A DNA stretch of 19,344 nt from a bacterium (GCA_030601965.1 JAUWAR010000008.1:1-19344); one strand, 5' to 3'. Positions 1 through 8,464 are shown, counted from the stretch's first letter. Numbers and translations: made by a program. Notes: a model not told the origin generated them from the letters alone.

Positions 1-434
1 CATCATGGGTTACTTATGCAATCTATAAATTTCTCCTCATTCCTTTTGACCTTGTCTATTTACGCACTTCAACTTTCATCCTTGTTATTGGATCGCTTGT
101 CCAGTTAGTAGAATTATTCCTAAAAAAGATGGTAAAACCTCTATACTCTGCTATGGGTATATTTCTTCCCCTTATCACAACAAACTGTGCTATACTTGGA
201 ACAACATTCCTTGTAATTGATAATCAATATACCTTTTTGAAAGCCACTATATTTGCTATAGGCACTGCTTTTGGGTTTGCGCTTGCACTTATACTTATTT
301 CTGGGATAAGAGAAAGATTAGAACTTTCACCTATACCTGATGCGCTTAAAGGGGCACCCATAGCATTTATTACTGCATCGCTTATGAGCCTTGCCTTTCT
401 TGGATTTTCAGGACTTATGGGACTGTCAATCTAA
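1..434 (+). CDS. rnfA: Rnf electron transport complex subunit A, 5'-partial
   Basis: Integral membrane subunit of the Rnf complex, which couples electron flow between ferredoxin and NAD to ion movement across the inner membrane. The reading frame is open from base 3, so 143 C-terminal residues of a family normally near 190 are visible; the ATG at 129 is internal, because the preceding codons already encode the conserved stretch with IPFDLVYLRT and FILVIGSLVQ. The family hallmarks GIFLPLITTNCA, SGIRERLEL and SLAFLGFSGL are all present, and about four hydrophobic helices are visible. These motifs match RnfA/RsxA rather than RnfE or NqrD. No rnfB follows; a palindromic repeat and a convergent gene come next. 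That would fit an rnfBCDGEA order with rnfA last, which is inference because the upstream genes are outside the window. Confidence 0.95.
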   Translation, partial: SWVTYAIYKFLLIPFDLVYLRTSTFILVIGSLVQLVELFLKKMVKPLYSAMGIFLPLITTNCAILGTTFLVIDNQYTFLKATIFAIGTAFGFALALILISGIRERLELSPIPDALKGAPIAFITASLMSLAFLGFSGLMGLSI

Positions 435-439
435 ATAGG

Positions 440-580
440 AGATTACATATTAAAATGCAAAAATATTTTTATTGTTGGAGTTAATCCGTAAGGATTTTAT
501 TTTATAAAAGGCTAACGCCTTAACTCCTTTCAACTTTTTAATTTTTGATTTGTAATTTTGCATTTTGAACTTTGATTTTT
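440..580. repeat. AT-rich framed palindromic repeat, copy 1 (possible bidirectional terminator)
   Basis: This fills the gap between convergent rnfA and the M50 protease gene. The core, 474-534, opens with GTTGGAGTTAATCC and closes with GCCTTAACTCC. It contains two small hairpins, AATCC/GGATT around GTAA and AAGGC/GCCTT around TAAC, inside terminal arms GGAGTTAA/TTAACTCC. Outer AT-rich arms carry ACATATTAAAATGCAAA on the left and GATTTGTAATTTTGCA on the right. The same unit recurs at 16133-16312, also between convergent genes, and the core alone recurs inverted inside a coding sequence at 17021-17069. T-rich tracts flank the core, so it could terminate transcription from both sides; that is inference. 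Confidence 0.85.
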
Positions 581-1422
581 TATATGGTAATAGGGCAGGG
601 TATAAATGTGATTATGAAGACACAGAATGATAGTATTCCAATCATCCTGTGTTTGGTATCAATAGTTGCGGCATCGTTTAAGGGAGGGGGATGTTTAATG
701 CCTAATAGTGTTACAAGGAGTGCCCACATAAACCAGCCGGGCCATTTTATTCCCAATATAATCATAAGTCCTACCATTATTATTCCTATGACTTTATGCG
801 CCTTTCCAAAGAGACTGTAGGATATATGCCCACCATCAAGTTGACCTATTGGTAGTAAATTCATAGATGTAATAAATAATCCAACCCATCCTGCAAAGGC
901 AACAGGATGCAAGAGTATGTCATATCCCGGAGCAGGTGGTTGGATAGATATTTTTGTGAGAAACCAGAAAAGTAGGGAGTTCCCCATTGATATCATACCC
1001 GGTTCTTTGGTAACCAACACAGTTTTTGAGAGTTTGATACCAATGATAGTTGCAGGGATAGCAAAAATAAGTCCCATAAGTGGTCCAGCCGCTCCGACCT
1101 CCATAAGTCCTTTTCTGTCTGGAATGGGTGATTTTATTTTTATCACTGCTCCAAATGTTCCAAGCAGAAAAGGTGCAGGTATAAAAAAAGGAAGGGTAGC
1201 TTTTATTCCCAGTCTTTTGCAGGCAAAATAGTGCCCAAATTCATGTGCGCCAAGAATTAAAAGAAGTGTAAAGGAAAAAGGGATGCCATAAATGAGATTT
1301 CTTAAATTGTGAAATGGGTCCTTACCGCTGAGCACAGTCCCTGCCAGGATAGTTGTAAAGATGGTAATTATGAACAGAACGATATTGATGGTGGGTTTTA
1401 ACTCTCTATTATTTCCTTGCAC
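580..1422 (-). CDS. Site-2 protease family (M50) intramembrane zinc metalloprotease
   Basis: A 280-residue polytopic membrane protein. The zinc-binding HEFGHY motif is near residue 61 in a hydrophobic helix, and the second metal-ligand motif NLLPIGQLDGGH is near residue 190; together they identify the M50/S2P family. About seven hydrophobic segments and a short N-terminus, without PDZ insertion, resemble the EGY/SpoIVFB-like branch rather than RseP. Such proteases cut substrate helices within the membrane, for example anti-sigma factors, but no substrate is evident here. The start is GTG and lies 25 bases inside the 3' end of the upstream dehydratase gene, suggesting translational coupling. 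No convincing ribosome binding site precedes the GTG, so the exact start is uncertain. The gene is convergent with rnfA. Confidence 0.9.
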   Translation of the reverse strand: MQGNNRELKPTINIVLFIITIFTTILAGTVLSGKDPFHNLRNLIYGIPFSFTLLLILGAHEFGHYFACKRLGIKATLPFFIPAPFLLGTFGAVIKIKSPIPDRKGLMEVGAAGPLMGLIFAIPATIIGIKLSKTVLVTKEPGMISMGNSLLFWFLTKISIQPPAPGYDILLHPVAFAGWVGLFITSMNLLPIGQLDGGHISYSLFGKAHKVIGIIMVGLMIILGIKWPGWFMWALLVTLLGIKHPPPLNDAATIDTKHRMIGILSFCVFIITFIPCPITI

Positions 1423-3251
1423 TTTGTGGTGATATTTTCTGTGTTGCCATTAGTAAGATAGTCCTTTAATTCAGTAAGTTTGTCGTTTATCTTTTGGTAT
1501 GAGGCATAATTATTTGACTCAACTACAAGAATTTTATCATCAGTTGTGGGTTTTGCAGTTTCGGTTTCTTCAACGAGTTGTTCAGAGAGTTTTTCTCCTG
1601 GCCTGAGACCTGTGAAGACAATCTTTATATCTTCTGTTTGGTAACCAGAAAGGGCAATCATATCCTGGGCAAGGTCGGTTATTTTTACCTGTTCTCCCAT
1701 TTGTAGGATAAATATCTCTCCTCCTTTACCCATTGCCCCTGCGGTAATAATAAGTTGCCCTGCTTCTCCCATTGTCATAAAGTATCTTTTTGCTTGTTTA
1801 TGGGTTATGGTAATAGGTCCGCCATCTTCTATTTGTTTCTTGAATACAGGAATAACCGAACCACTTGTGCCAAGAACATTACCAAATCTAACAGTTATAA
1901 AAGAACAGATGCCAGAAGTCAGAGAACAGACTTCTGTTTTCTGTTTTCTGCTTAGGGTCTGGACATAGATTTCATTTATTCTTTTTGAGAGTCCCATAAG
2001 ATTTTTGGGATTTACGGCCTTGTCAGTTGAGACCATTACAAATTCCTCTATTCCATATTTATAAGCAAGGTCTGCAAGATTCTGGGTTCCAAAGACATTA
2101 TTTTTTATTCCTTCAACAGAATTGATTTCTAACATTGGAACATGTTTATACGCGGCGGCATGATAGATTATCTCTGGTCTCTGTTCTTTGATTATCTGTT
2201 CGCATCTGGAGAAATCTCTCATATCTGCTAAAAGGGTGGAGATTTTAAGGTGTGGAAATTCTCTTTTTATATCCAGTTCAGTAAAGAAAAGTGCAGTTTC
2301 TGCTCTCTCAAATAGTATGAGGGTATCTGGATTATATTTCGCAATCTGAAAACACAATTCCCTACCAATAGAACCACCTGCCCCTGTAACCATAACTCTC
2401 TTCCCTGAAAGATGAGATGCTATGAGACGGGTATCAAGTTTAGCAGGGATGCGTCTTAAAAGGTCGGACATATTTACATTTCTTGTCTGACTCATTGACA
2501 CTTGTCCGTTAGCTAACGGATTGATTATATTGCCAAGAGCTGGTAGTGTCTTGAACTTCACCTTTGCGTATTCACAGTATTTAACGATAGACCTCATTTC
2601 CTTACCACTTGCAGACGGGATAGCAAGGATAATTTGGACAACTTTTAAATCCCTTACAATTCTCGGAATATCTTTTTGATTACCCAATATAGGAACTCCT
2701 TGTAGATGCATTCCTTTATTTTCTTTAGAATCGTCAATAAATCCCACAAGATTATAGCCCAATCCTGGGTTTTCTTTTATCTCTTTAAAGAGCATTACAC
2801 CTGCATTTCCAGCTCCAACAATAAGGAGTCTCTTGCCTCCTCTCATCGTCCGATACGGGGATGCGCTACCTTCTTTTTTTGTTCTTGCTACAAATCTAAG
2901 TCCACCAATAAATATTATAGTAAGAAGCCAGTCAATAATAGGGACAGACCGGGGGTATCCTTCTGCTCTAAAAAGTATAAATACAAAACCGATTATCACA
3001 AGAGTGCTTAACCCTGCGGCTTTAATAATTGCCCAGAGGTCGTTCACAGATGCATATTTCCATATTCCTCTGTGTATTTTGTAAAAGTAAAAGATTATGC
3101 CTTTTGCGAGTATAACAAATGGAAGTGTCTTTAAGAATAATGTAGAATATTCAACAAAGACGAACCTTCCTAACCTGAGAACAAAGGAAAGGTAGTAAGC
3201 GAGAACAACTAATACAGTATCCAATAATGCGCCAAATATTGGTTTTTTCAT
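1398..3251 (-). CDS. CapD/FlaA1-type polysaccharide biosynthesis nucleotide-sugar dehydratase (membrane-anchored)
   Basis: A 617-residue protein of the FlaA1/CapD/PglF family, NAD-dependent 4,6-dehydratases that usually act on UDP-GlcNAc at the start of glycan or O-antigen sugar pathways. The first ~115 residues hold about four membrane helices. A first Rossmann-like domain begins at LLIVGAGNAG (about residue 140). The catalytic SDR domain begins at MVTGAGGSIG (about 285), followed by YHAAAYKHVPMLE and STDKAVNPKNLMGLSKR; methionine replaces the usual SDR tyrosine, as is normal for this family. Two short segments look foreign: NPLAN, coded by a 16-base palindrome (2505-2520), and KTEVCSLTSGICS, coded by an inverted repeat near 1902-1951 between ALSR-like and VRFGNVLG motifs. 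The ATG sits two bases from a REP-like repeat, with no Shine-Dalgarno sequence visible. It overlaps the M50 gene downstream. Confidence 0.93.
   Translation of the reverse strand: MKKPIFGALLDTVLVVLAYYLSFVLRLGRFVFVEYSTLFLKTLPFVILAKGIIFYFYKIHRGIWKYASVNDLWAIIKAAGLSTLVIIGFVFILFRAEGYPRSVPIIDWLLTIIFIGGLRFVARTKKEGSASPYRTMRGGKRLLIVGAGNAGVMLFKEIKENPGLGYNLVGFIDDSKENKGMHLQGVPILGNQKDIPRIVRDLKVVQIILAIPSASGKEMRSIVKYCEYAKVKFKTLPALGNIINPLANGQVSMSQTRNVNMSDLLRRIPAKLDTRLIASHLSGKRVMVTGAGGSIGRELCFQIAKYNPDTLILFERAETALFFTELDIKREFPHLKISTLLADMRDFSRCEQIIKEQRPEIIYHAAAYKHVPMLEINSVEGIKNNVFGTQNLADLAYKYGIEEFVMVSTDKAVNPKNLMGLSKRINEIYVQTLSRKQKTEVCSLTSGICSFITVRFGNVLGTSGSVIPVFKKQIEDGGPITITHKQAKRYFMTMGEAGQLIITAGAMGKGGEIFILQMGEQVKITDLAQDMIALSGYQTEDIKIVFTGLRPGEKLSEQLVEETETAKPTTDDKILVVESNNYASYQKINDKLTELKDYLTNGNTENITTKCKEIIES
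1902..1951. repeat. Inverted repeat inserted in frame in the capD-like gene
   Basis: The arms CAGAAGTC (1913-1920) and GACTTCTG (1929-1936) enclose an eight-base loop, flanked by further AGAACAG/CTGTTTTCT-type bases. On the coding strand it encodes the extra residues KTEVCSLTSGICS between two well-conserved family motifs, where related enzymes are shorter (from memory of the family). The reading frame is kept. Confidence 0.6.
2505..2520. repeat. Perfect 16-base palindrome in the capD-like gene
   Basis: TCCGTTAGCTAACGGA is its own reverse complement. It encodes part of NPLANG in a linker where FlaA1-family proteins are usually shorter, so it may be a small in-frame insertion. It is short enough that chance cannot be excluded. 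Confidence 0.5.
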
Positions 3252-3252
3252 A

Positions 3253-3359
3253 AACTGTGGGAAAGGTCTCCCGACCTTGATTTACCTTCCCCAACTGTGA
3301 GAAAGGTCTCCTGACCTTGATTTACCTATTGATATCGGCATCGGGAGATGCCTCCTACA
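3253..3359. repeat. REP/REPIN-like element with a duplicated half
   Basis: Two 34-base direct copies (3253-3286 and 3293-3326) share AACTGTG-GAAAGGTC; they differ at two positions only. Each carries the hairpin AAGGTC/GACCTT around TCCC or TCCT. A second hairpin, GGCATC/GATGCC around GGGA (3337-3352), is followed by CTCCTACA. Read on the minus strand, the element begins TGTAGGAG, then hairpin, spacer, hairpin, and ends near a CCCACA or CTCACA head: an inverted pair of GTAG-headed and GTGG-headed hairpins, the REPIN layout. Related copies are at 14977 and 18271. It ends two bases from the dehydratase start codon and covers the region where its ribosome binding site would lie. Confidence 0.8.
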
Positions 3360-3373
3360 ATAAGATATTACAA

Positions 3374-3420
3374 AAAAGGGGACAAGGGTTTAATAAATTA
3401 AACCCTTACTGTCCCCTTTT
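3374..3420 (-). terminator. Strong hairpin terminator behind the surface-protein gene
   Basis: The arms AAAAGGGGACA (3374-3384) and TGTCCCCTTTT (3410-3420) pair perfectly. An inner stem AGGGTTTAA/TTAAACCCT continues it after a three-base bulge. Read on the minus strand it starts 22 bases past the stop of the surface-protein gene and ends in a run of six T, so it has the form of a rho-independent terminator. Its size also suggests it may be another palindromic repeat co-opted as a terminator. Confidence 0.7.
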
Positions 3421-3441
3421 CGTTTTCTAATCTATCCCTGG

Positions 3442-6400
3442 TTACTTTATAACGAGTATCTTCTTGGTAGAGGATTTTTTGTTCATTTCCAGATTACAGA
3501 AGTAAATTCCCGAGTTAACCTTTTTCCCTCTTGCATCTGTCATATTCCAGTTAGCAACTTTATAACCAGGTTCCTCAATAACACCGTTTTTCAATGTTGT
3601 TACGAGTTTACCGGTGATATCGTAAATCTTCATATCTATCCTGCTCTTTACCGGGATAGCATAGGTAATCTTTGCGTTCTTAGTAACAGGGTTGGGAAAG
3701 ATTGATAGAAATTCAAATCTCGTAGGTATAGTAACCCTATCTTCTTCCACTCCATAAGTACGAGAAACTATCTGAGCTATAAGTGTGTCATTACCAGGAT
3801 TCACATCACTACTAAGGAGTGTTACTACTGTTATAGTAAAGGTGTTTGCATCAGGAGGCACAGTCCAATCTGCAAATGTTACATCATCTGTCCCGCCAAA
3901 AGGTAATATTGCGTATTGTGTATCTGCATAAGTATAACCCTCACCAGTGATAATACATTCAACTTTAGGACTTTCCCCTTCATCTCCAAAGTTTTCACAC
4001 CGTACTATAACATTATATGTAGAATCTATATAGACTGTATCAGGTGGGAAGAGAACAATAGTTGGACCAACATCTCTTTCTCCCCTTACAGTGATGGTGT
4101 CAGAACAACCTATTATAGCGGGAGTCGCGTAATCAGCCACTGTAATCACTAATGAATTAGTAGCATGATCAGCAATCATATCAGTATAATCGGTAGGTCC
4201 CTCAAGTATCCGGTCGCAAGGTAACGGGTCCCCAGATAAAGTGACTCCAGTCTCATTAGATTGGAACTTAATTACTCTTGGTAGTCCATCAGTAGTTACA
4301 TTCCCATATACATCACAAGGATTCACTGTGATTGTAAACTCAAAGTTCCCATAGATTGGGTCTGTCTGGACAACCACTCCATAGTGATCAAGTGAAGCCA
4401 CGGGTGTCCAGGTGATATTGGGTGATTCGCCTGTAACTGTACCACCTGCTGTAGCAATAGCTTTCAGGGTCTCAGCTTTCCTGTTCGTGAGCTGTACAGT
4501 GTGCCGTCCATTCGTAAACATTGTGTCATAGACAGTGCCTATTCCATCATCATTATCTACAACTCCTGTCCCACTCCACATTGAAGTATCAGCAGTTCCA
4601 GTATGAGAAAGTGTAATTGGAATAGTATCCTCACCATATGTATAGATTTGGTTACTATCAGCATCAAAGGCAGTAATAGTGAGCGTAACAGCATTATTCA
4701 CAGTCAGCGTCTCTGCACTGGCTTCGACCGTAAAGTAGGCTGCCTCTCCAGTAGGCACGACAGTCATCAAGAATGTATCAGCAGCTGCCCCTGCTGTTGC
4801 AACTATAGTATCAACCGCAGTTTCTGTAAGGGCGGGGTTGCCCGTATAAAGCTTCGTTAGCCTGACACCATAAACCAATTCCCTGTGCAGTATAGTAGTA
4901 TCGGTATTTATTGTATCTACAAGAGCGGCACCAACAAGTGACCCAGCCCCTGCAACAAGATTGTCAAAGGTAGTATCAGGTGGAGTATCATAAAGGATGT
5001 TGACTGGATTACCAAATTCATCAAAGTATGTGAAGGTGAGTGTTTCTTCCTGCCCAGCAGAAATAGTATTGAAACCAGCAGTAATTGCTATAGAGTCTAT
5101 CTGGGCACACCCTGTATCAGCCTCAAGGTATATAGTAGTATCTACTGTAGCAGCACCATCACTTGCATCTGCTGTAAGAGTAACAACCTGTGCCTCGGTT
5201 CCACCATAATATTCAAGGTTAACAGCAAATACACCGTTTACGTTAGTGGTATCTACTGAATCAACTGTCCCATATGAGACTTCAAATGTAATCTCCCTAT
5301 TCCCAGTCGTGTTACCATACTTATCCTTGGCTAATACATTGAAGGGAATGCTAGTTGAATCATCAGACACAACTAACTCATCACCACTAGGCCACACAAT
5401 TTTCGAACTATCCCCATCCACTATATCACCAACAGTATAAATAGATGAGATATCCGTATCTACACCTCCACTATCTGCAGCAGTTATTTCATCAAATGAT
5501 GGCATTGTCTTCGTAGTATCTGTGGTATAGACTATCTGAATCTTGCCGGCAGTCACTGACTTTATGCCTATAATCCCTGCACCACTTGAAGTGAAATCAA
5601 TCATACTTGTATCCGCATCTATATGGTTATCATAGGCGTCCTGCAATTCTGCCACTATTGTTACATCCTCAAGAACAACAACAGTATCAGATGCTGGAGT
5701 AGTAACTACTTTGGCTACCGGACCATGGGCTACAACAATATCAACAGTTGCACAGATTGAAGGGTCGCTACTTAACTCTGCTCTCACTGTACCAGTTCCT
5801 GTATGAGTTCCTGCAGCAAAGTCAGTGGTAACATAACCATATCCAGTTGTTGTGTCAAAAACAGGTGATACAGTTCCAACCCCATCTACACTGTAGTCAA
5901 TCCTTTTATTATATACAGGGTTGCCGTGTACATCCTTTAAAGTATCCTTTATCGTTACAACCGCTCCAACCAGGACTGAGGTTGCACTTGCTTTTATAGT
6001 AAGCTCCGTAGGAATACCACCTGTAGCTCCACCTCCAGGATATTCAGCATCAAGCCATGGTACATAGGTAACACTGTCATCTACAGGACTTCCAGTACCA
6101 GCCGGATTCGAGGTTGCATTCTTTGGTCCAGTTACATTACCCCACCAGTTGTACTTGGCATCAAGGTATTCGGTAGGTGTCGCGACATCAAAGTAAATTG
6201 CTTTTTCACTACCAGTAAAATCAGCCCCTGTGAAGTTGTTATAGCGAACTATCACATCAAGGGCATCAAAGGCACCACCCTCAAAGTCCGCGTCCTCAAG
6301 ACTGCTTAGAAAATCGAGACCGTAACCGCTGAAGGTGTTGTACGTTATCACTATGTCACCAAAGTCACCACCATCTGAGCCTTCTTCATAAAACACGAGG

Positions 6401-7758
6401 GGTTGGGCCTGGGTGTTGTGGGAAAAGGTGATGTCCATAATGTCTCTAGTACCCAACATTAAAGGTGCACCATTATTCCCGGTCATAGTATTGTAGCTGG
6501 CGACATTGGCTCCTGAGCAGCCACCGTTATGAGTTATGGCGAGCCAGTTCCCAGCGGTCGTCGCGTGGCCGGTGAATACATTATAGTTAATGGTGAAATT
6601 GTTAACTATCCTGTCATCAGAAATATTGATGCACCGGTCTCCTCCTGCTTGGAGGAAGGTGTTGTACAGGATAGTGGAACTATCAATGGTGCCCGCTCCC
6701 GTGCTCTTGAAGTGAATACCACGAGAGGCTGAACTATTCGTCATGTCAATCGTGAAGCCCTGAAAGATGACATTGTCAGCGTCAATGGCAATCATGTGAG
6801 CGGTACTACCATCGTAGGTAATGGTAGGTCCCGTCCCACCGGCACCGGCAGTCAAAGCCGTCCAGTTATCGGCGCCATCGGCTGCGACACCTGTAAGAGT
6901 CACTTCTTCATCGATTTTCAAGTCCTCTTTATAGGTCCCTGACGGCACTTGAATAGTGTCACCAGCAGTGGCAACATCAATTGCACCCTGAATTGTTGAG
7001 AAGGTTTCCTCAGGGCTTTCTGTTATGTTTATCACTGGGTCATCAACAAAATAGGTCTCGCCGTTTACTTTTATATCGTCAACATAGTAAACTTTAGCTT
7101 CATTCTCATATAGTTCGACTTGAACCAAGGTTAGCACGTAATTAGTAGCAACAGCGCCGGACTCTGCTGCATCCCATGCAGCGTTAACTGTGGCTAAAAT
7201 GCTATCAAGTCCAGTCAGCGGACTCCACTCAAAAACCGAACTTCCGTCAGGGGTATTACCGCCAAATCCGAACGGTGTGGTAGTTGCCAATATTTCCAAT
7301 GCCCAAGAACCATCTTTGGTTCCAGCGCCAACTTGTAATCCCACAGCTGTTACTTCCAGCCAGCCAGTACCATCAACTTCCTCAAATGTTAGCTCAAATT
7401 GTTCTCCATTACCGGCAAATTCAGTACAATACCGGAAACTGTACTCAGGAGAAGCTGCAGTAATATCAGTTTGAAAGTCAGCAAGTGTTATTGTTTCTGT
7501 TGGAACAAAATCAAATGCGGAATAACTCGCAGCGGCAGTGTTTTCGAGTTCTATTGACCAATCTTCATTACCTACACCAGGGCTGGCCGTAAGTTCTGCA
7601 TTGATACTATCGGATTGAACCCACTTCGCTGTTCCAGCGCCGGTTGCCCTGAGCGTAAAATCTACATCATCATAATCCGTCGCATTCGCTTTTCCTACAA
7701 AGCCTAACCCAATTGCAAGTCCGATGGTCAGGCTCAATAAAGCTTTACACTTTTTCAT
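3442..7758 (-). CDS. Large secreted surface protein: beta-helix, Ig-like repeats, FlgD/T9SS-like C-terminal tail
   Basis: A 1438-residue exported protein. The chosen ATG follows AAAGGAGGAAAG and begins a typical signal peptide (MKKCKALLSLTIGLAIGL, cleavage after KANA). An in-frame ATG at 7824 also has a strong site (AAGGAGGTGTCT) and would add 22 residues; an ATG at 7842 would add 28. Next come a lectin-like/beta-sandwich region (about residues 25-240); a right-handed beta-helix of the NosD/pectin-lyase type starting near 245 with STIQGAIDVATAGDTI and ending near YNWWGN (about 540); several Ig/invasin-like beta domains rich in Asp and Thr (about 585-1330); and a C-terminal module with IFPNP, KIYDITGKLV and NSGIYF. 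That last module resembles type IX secretion sorting or FlgD-like domains. A cell-surface adhesin or glycan-binding role is inference. Monocistronic, with a terminator hairpin behind it. Confidence 0.88.
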   Translation of the reverse strand: MKKCKALLSLTIGLAIGLGFVGKANATDYDDVDFTLRATGAGTAKWVQSDSINAELTASPGVGNEDWSIELENTAAASYSAFDFVPTETITLADFQTDITAASPEYSFRYCTEFAGNGEQFELTFEEVDGTGWLEVTAVGLQVGAGTKDGSWALEILATTTPFGFGGNTPDGSSVFEWSPLTGLDSILATVNAAWDAAESGAVATNYVLTLVQVELYENEAKVYYVDDIKVNGETYFVDDPVINITESPEETFSTIQGAIDVATAGDTIQVPSGTYKEDLKIDEEVTLTGVAADGADNWTALTAGAGGTGPTITYDGSTAHMIAIDADNVIFQGFTIDMTNSSASRGIHFKSTGAGTIDSSTILYNTFLQAGGDRCINISDDRIVNNFTINYNVFTGHATTAGNWLAITHNGGCSGANVASYNTMTGNNGAPLMLGTRDIMDITFSHNTQAQPLVFYEEGSDGGDFGDIVITYNTFSGYGLDFLSSLEDADFEGGAFDALDVIVRYNNFTGADFTGSEKAIYFDVATPTEYLDAKYNWWGNVTGPKNATSNPAGTGSPVDDSVTYVPWLDAEYPGGGATGGIPTELTIKASATSVLVGAVVTIKDTLKDVHGNPVYNKRIDYSVDGVGTVSPVFDTTTGYGYVTTDFAAGTHTGTGTVRAELSSDPSICATVDIVVAHGPVAKVVTTPASDTVVVLEDVTIVAELQDAYDNHIDADTSMIDFTSSGAGIIGIKSVTAGKIQIVYTTDTTKTMPSFDEITAADSGGVDTDISSIYTVGDIVDGDSSKIVWPSGDELVVSDDSTSIPFNVLAKDKYGNTTGNREITFEVSYGTVDSVDTTNVNGVFAVNLEYYGGTEAQVVTLTADASDGAATVDTTIYLEADTGCAQIDSIAITAGFNTISAGQEETLTFTYFDEFGNPVNILYDTPPDTTFDNLVAGAGSLVGAALVDTINTDTTILHRELVYGVRLTKLYTGNPALTETAVDTIVATAGAAADTFLMTVVPTGEAAYFTVEASAETLTVNNAVTLTITAFDADSNQIYTYGEDTIPITLSHTGTADTSMWSGTGVVDNDDGIGTVYDTMFTNGRHTVQLTNRKAETLKAIATAGGTVTGESPNITWTPVASLDHYGVVVQTDPIYGNFEFTITVNPCDVYGNVTTDGLPRVIKFQSNETGVTLSGDPLPCDRILEGPTDYTDMIADHATNSLVITVADYATPAIIGCSDTITVRGERDVGPTIVLFPPDTVYIDSTYNVIVRCENFGDEGESPKVECIITGEGYTYADTQYAILPFGGTDDVTFADWTVPPDANTFTITVVTLLSSDVNPGNDTLIAQIVSRTYGVEEDRVTIPTRFEFLSIFPNPVTKNAKITYAIPVKSRIDMKIYDITGKLVTTLKNGVIEEPGYKVANWNMTDARGKKVNSGIYFCNLEMNKKSSTKKILVIK

Positions 7759-7842
7759 CTTTCCTCCTTTGTTAAAGGTTTCAAAATCACAAAGTCTAAA
7801 CAAACATCCCTCTTTTTTCGGCATAGACACCTCCTTTTTCAT
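7756..7842 (-). promoter_or_regulatory. Two tandem in-frame Shine-Dalgarno/ATG signals for the surface protein
   Basis: On the minus strand, AAGGAGGTGTCT precedes the ATG at 7824 and AAAGGAGGAAAG precedes the ATG at 7758. Both are near-ideal anti-16S matches at good spacing, in the same frame. The stretch between them encodes MPKKEGCLFRLCDFETFNK, a charged, non-signal sequence that would sit in front of the signal peptide. Almost no other gene here has so clear a ribosome binding site. Confidence 0.75.
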
Positions 7843-8010
7843 ATTAAATATTAAAAATCAAAAAGCAAATATCAAAAAACACTCTCTTCTCCTTTTTCTA
7901 AAGTTTTCATACTATAAACTATCAACTGCTTTTACTATACTCCTCATTCTATATATACATCCCCCCTTTCTCTATAAGATATTATTTTCATTTAAAATAA
8001 ACTTACTAAA

Positions 8011-8039
8011 TAAATACGAACATAAATTATTCTTGTCAA
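8011..8039 (-). promoter_or_regulatory. Possible sigma70-type promoter of the surface-protein gene
   Basis: On the minus strand TTGACA (8034-8039) is followed after 17 bases by TATTTA (8011-8016), a weak -10. A-tracts directly upstream could act as an UP element. The -35 match is perfect and the -10 is poor, so this is tentative. Confidence 0.35.
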
Positions 8040-8074
8040 GTTTTTTTTTAAAAAAGTTTTTTATTCTTGTCAAG
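8027..8074. repeat. Duplicated TTGACA-containing box
   Basis: TTATTCTTGTCAAG occurs at 8027-8040 and again at 8061-8074, 34 bases apart, each followed by a run of at least seven T. A related TATGTCAAG with a T-run lies at 8486. Each reads as AAAAAAACTTGACA on the minus strand. The rest of the AT-rich gap 7843-8082 holds AAAATC/AAATAT-type arms like those of the dispersed repeat and nothing else recognisable. Confidence 0.6.
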
Positions 8075-8082
8075 TTTTTTTA

Positions 8083-8448
8083 TTAACTTTTTTCTATCTT
8101 ATCAATATACTCTTTAATATCTTCCATAGTTTCTGATATTACTTTATAATCTATCAGTCTATCGTAAAAACCATCAATATGTAAGACATCCCTTGCTTTA
8201 TAAAATACAGTCCTCAGTTCTTTTGTTCCGTATTTAGTCAATAGGTAGCGCCTTCCACGATGTGTCTCCGGTAATTTCTCCTCAGGCTCACCCTTTTTTA
8301 TAAATAGAGCATTTGTTGCCAACACTGTAGACAGCCACCCTTTATCACAACCATTAACTGCAAGCTCAATTTTGCCATTCTCGCTCGCTTCTTTGAGTTC
8401 TTTCAGGGCTATCTCATAGTATCTCTTTGCCTCTTTTATGTAATCCAT
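8083..8448 (-). CDS. Small PaREP1/DUF5618 (HEPN-like) family protein
   Basis: A 121-residue, mostly helical protein. The start MDYIKEAKRYYEIALKELK, the central helix with VLATNALFIKKG, and the later ARDVLHIDGFY segment resemble PaREP1/DUF5618 proteins, which belong to or resemble the HEPN fold; this is recognised from pattern memory, not a search. HEPN proteins are often RNases or toxin partners of MNT nucleotidyltransferases. Here no nucleotidyltransferase or other toxin-antitoxin partner is adjacent, and the RxxxxH-type motif is not canonical (R and H three residues apart), so nuclease activity is doubtful. The gene stands alone between the surface protein (same strand) and divergent efp. 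Its ATG lies about ten bases from the predicted transcription start, without a clear ribosome binding site. Confidence 0.65.
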   Translation of the reverse strand: MDYIKEAKRYYEIALKELKEASENGKIELAVNGCDKGWLSTVLATNALFIKKGEPEEKLPETHRGRRYLLTKYGTKELRTVFYKARDVLHIDGFYDRLIDYKVISETMEDIKEYIDKIEKS

Positions 8449-8464
8449 GTTATTATGAAATAGT

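Noticed and set aside
129..434. A complete 101-residue membrane protein starting at the ATG at 129
   Set aside because: The frame is open from base 3 and the upstream codons encode conserved RnfA residues, so this is the 3' part of rnfA.
440..580. Small regulatory RNA or riboswitch after rnfA
   Set aside because: The same folded core recurs in another convergent gap and within a coding sequence, which fits a mobile repeat rather than a dedicated RNA gene.
572..1231. Plus-strand reading frames opposite the M50 protease gene
   Set aside because: They are antisense shadows: the minus strand carries the HEFGHY and LDGGH motifs, and the plus-strand products show no family features.
2845..2866. 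A further palindromic insert around CATCGTCCGATACGGGGATG in the dehydratase gene
   Set aside because: The arms pair only partly, and the encoded residues lie in a variable linker, so chance similarity cannot be excluded.
7758..7824. A separate leader peptide gene starting at the ATG at 7824
   Set aside because: It has no stop before the main ATG and runs in the same frame, so it would be an N-terminal extension, not a separate leader peptide.
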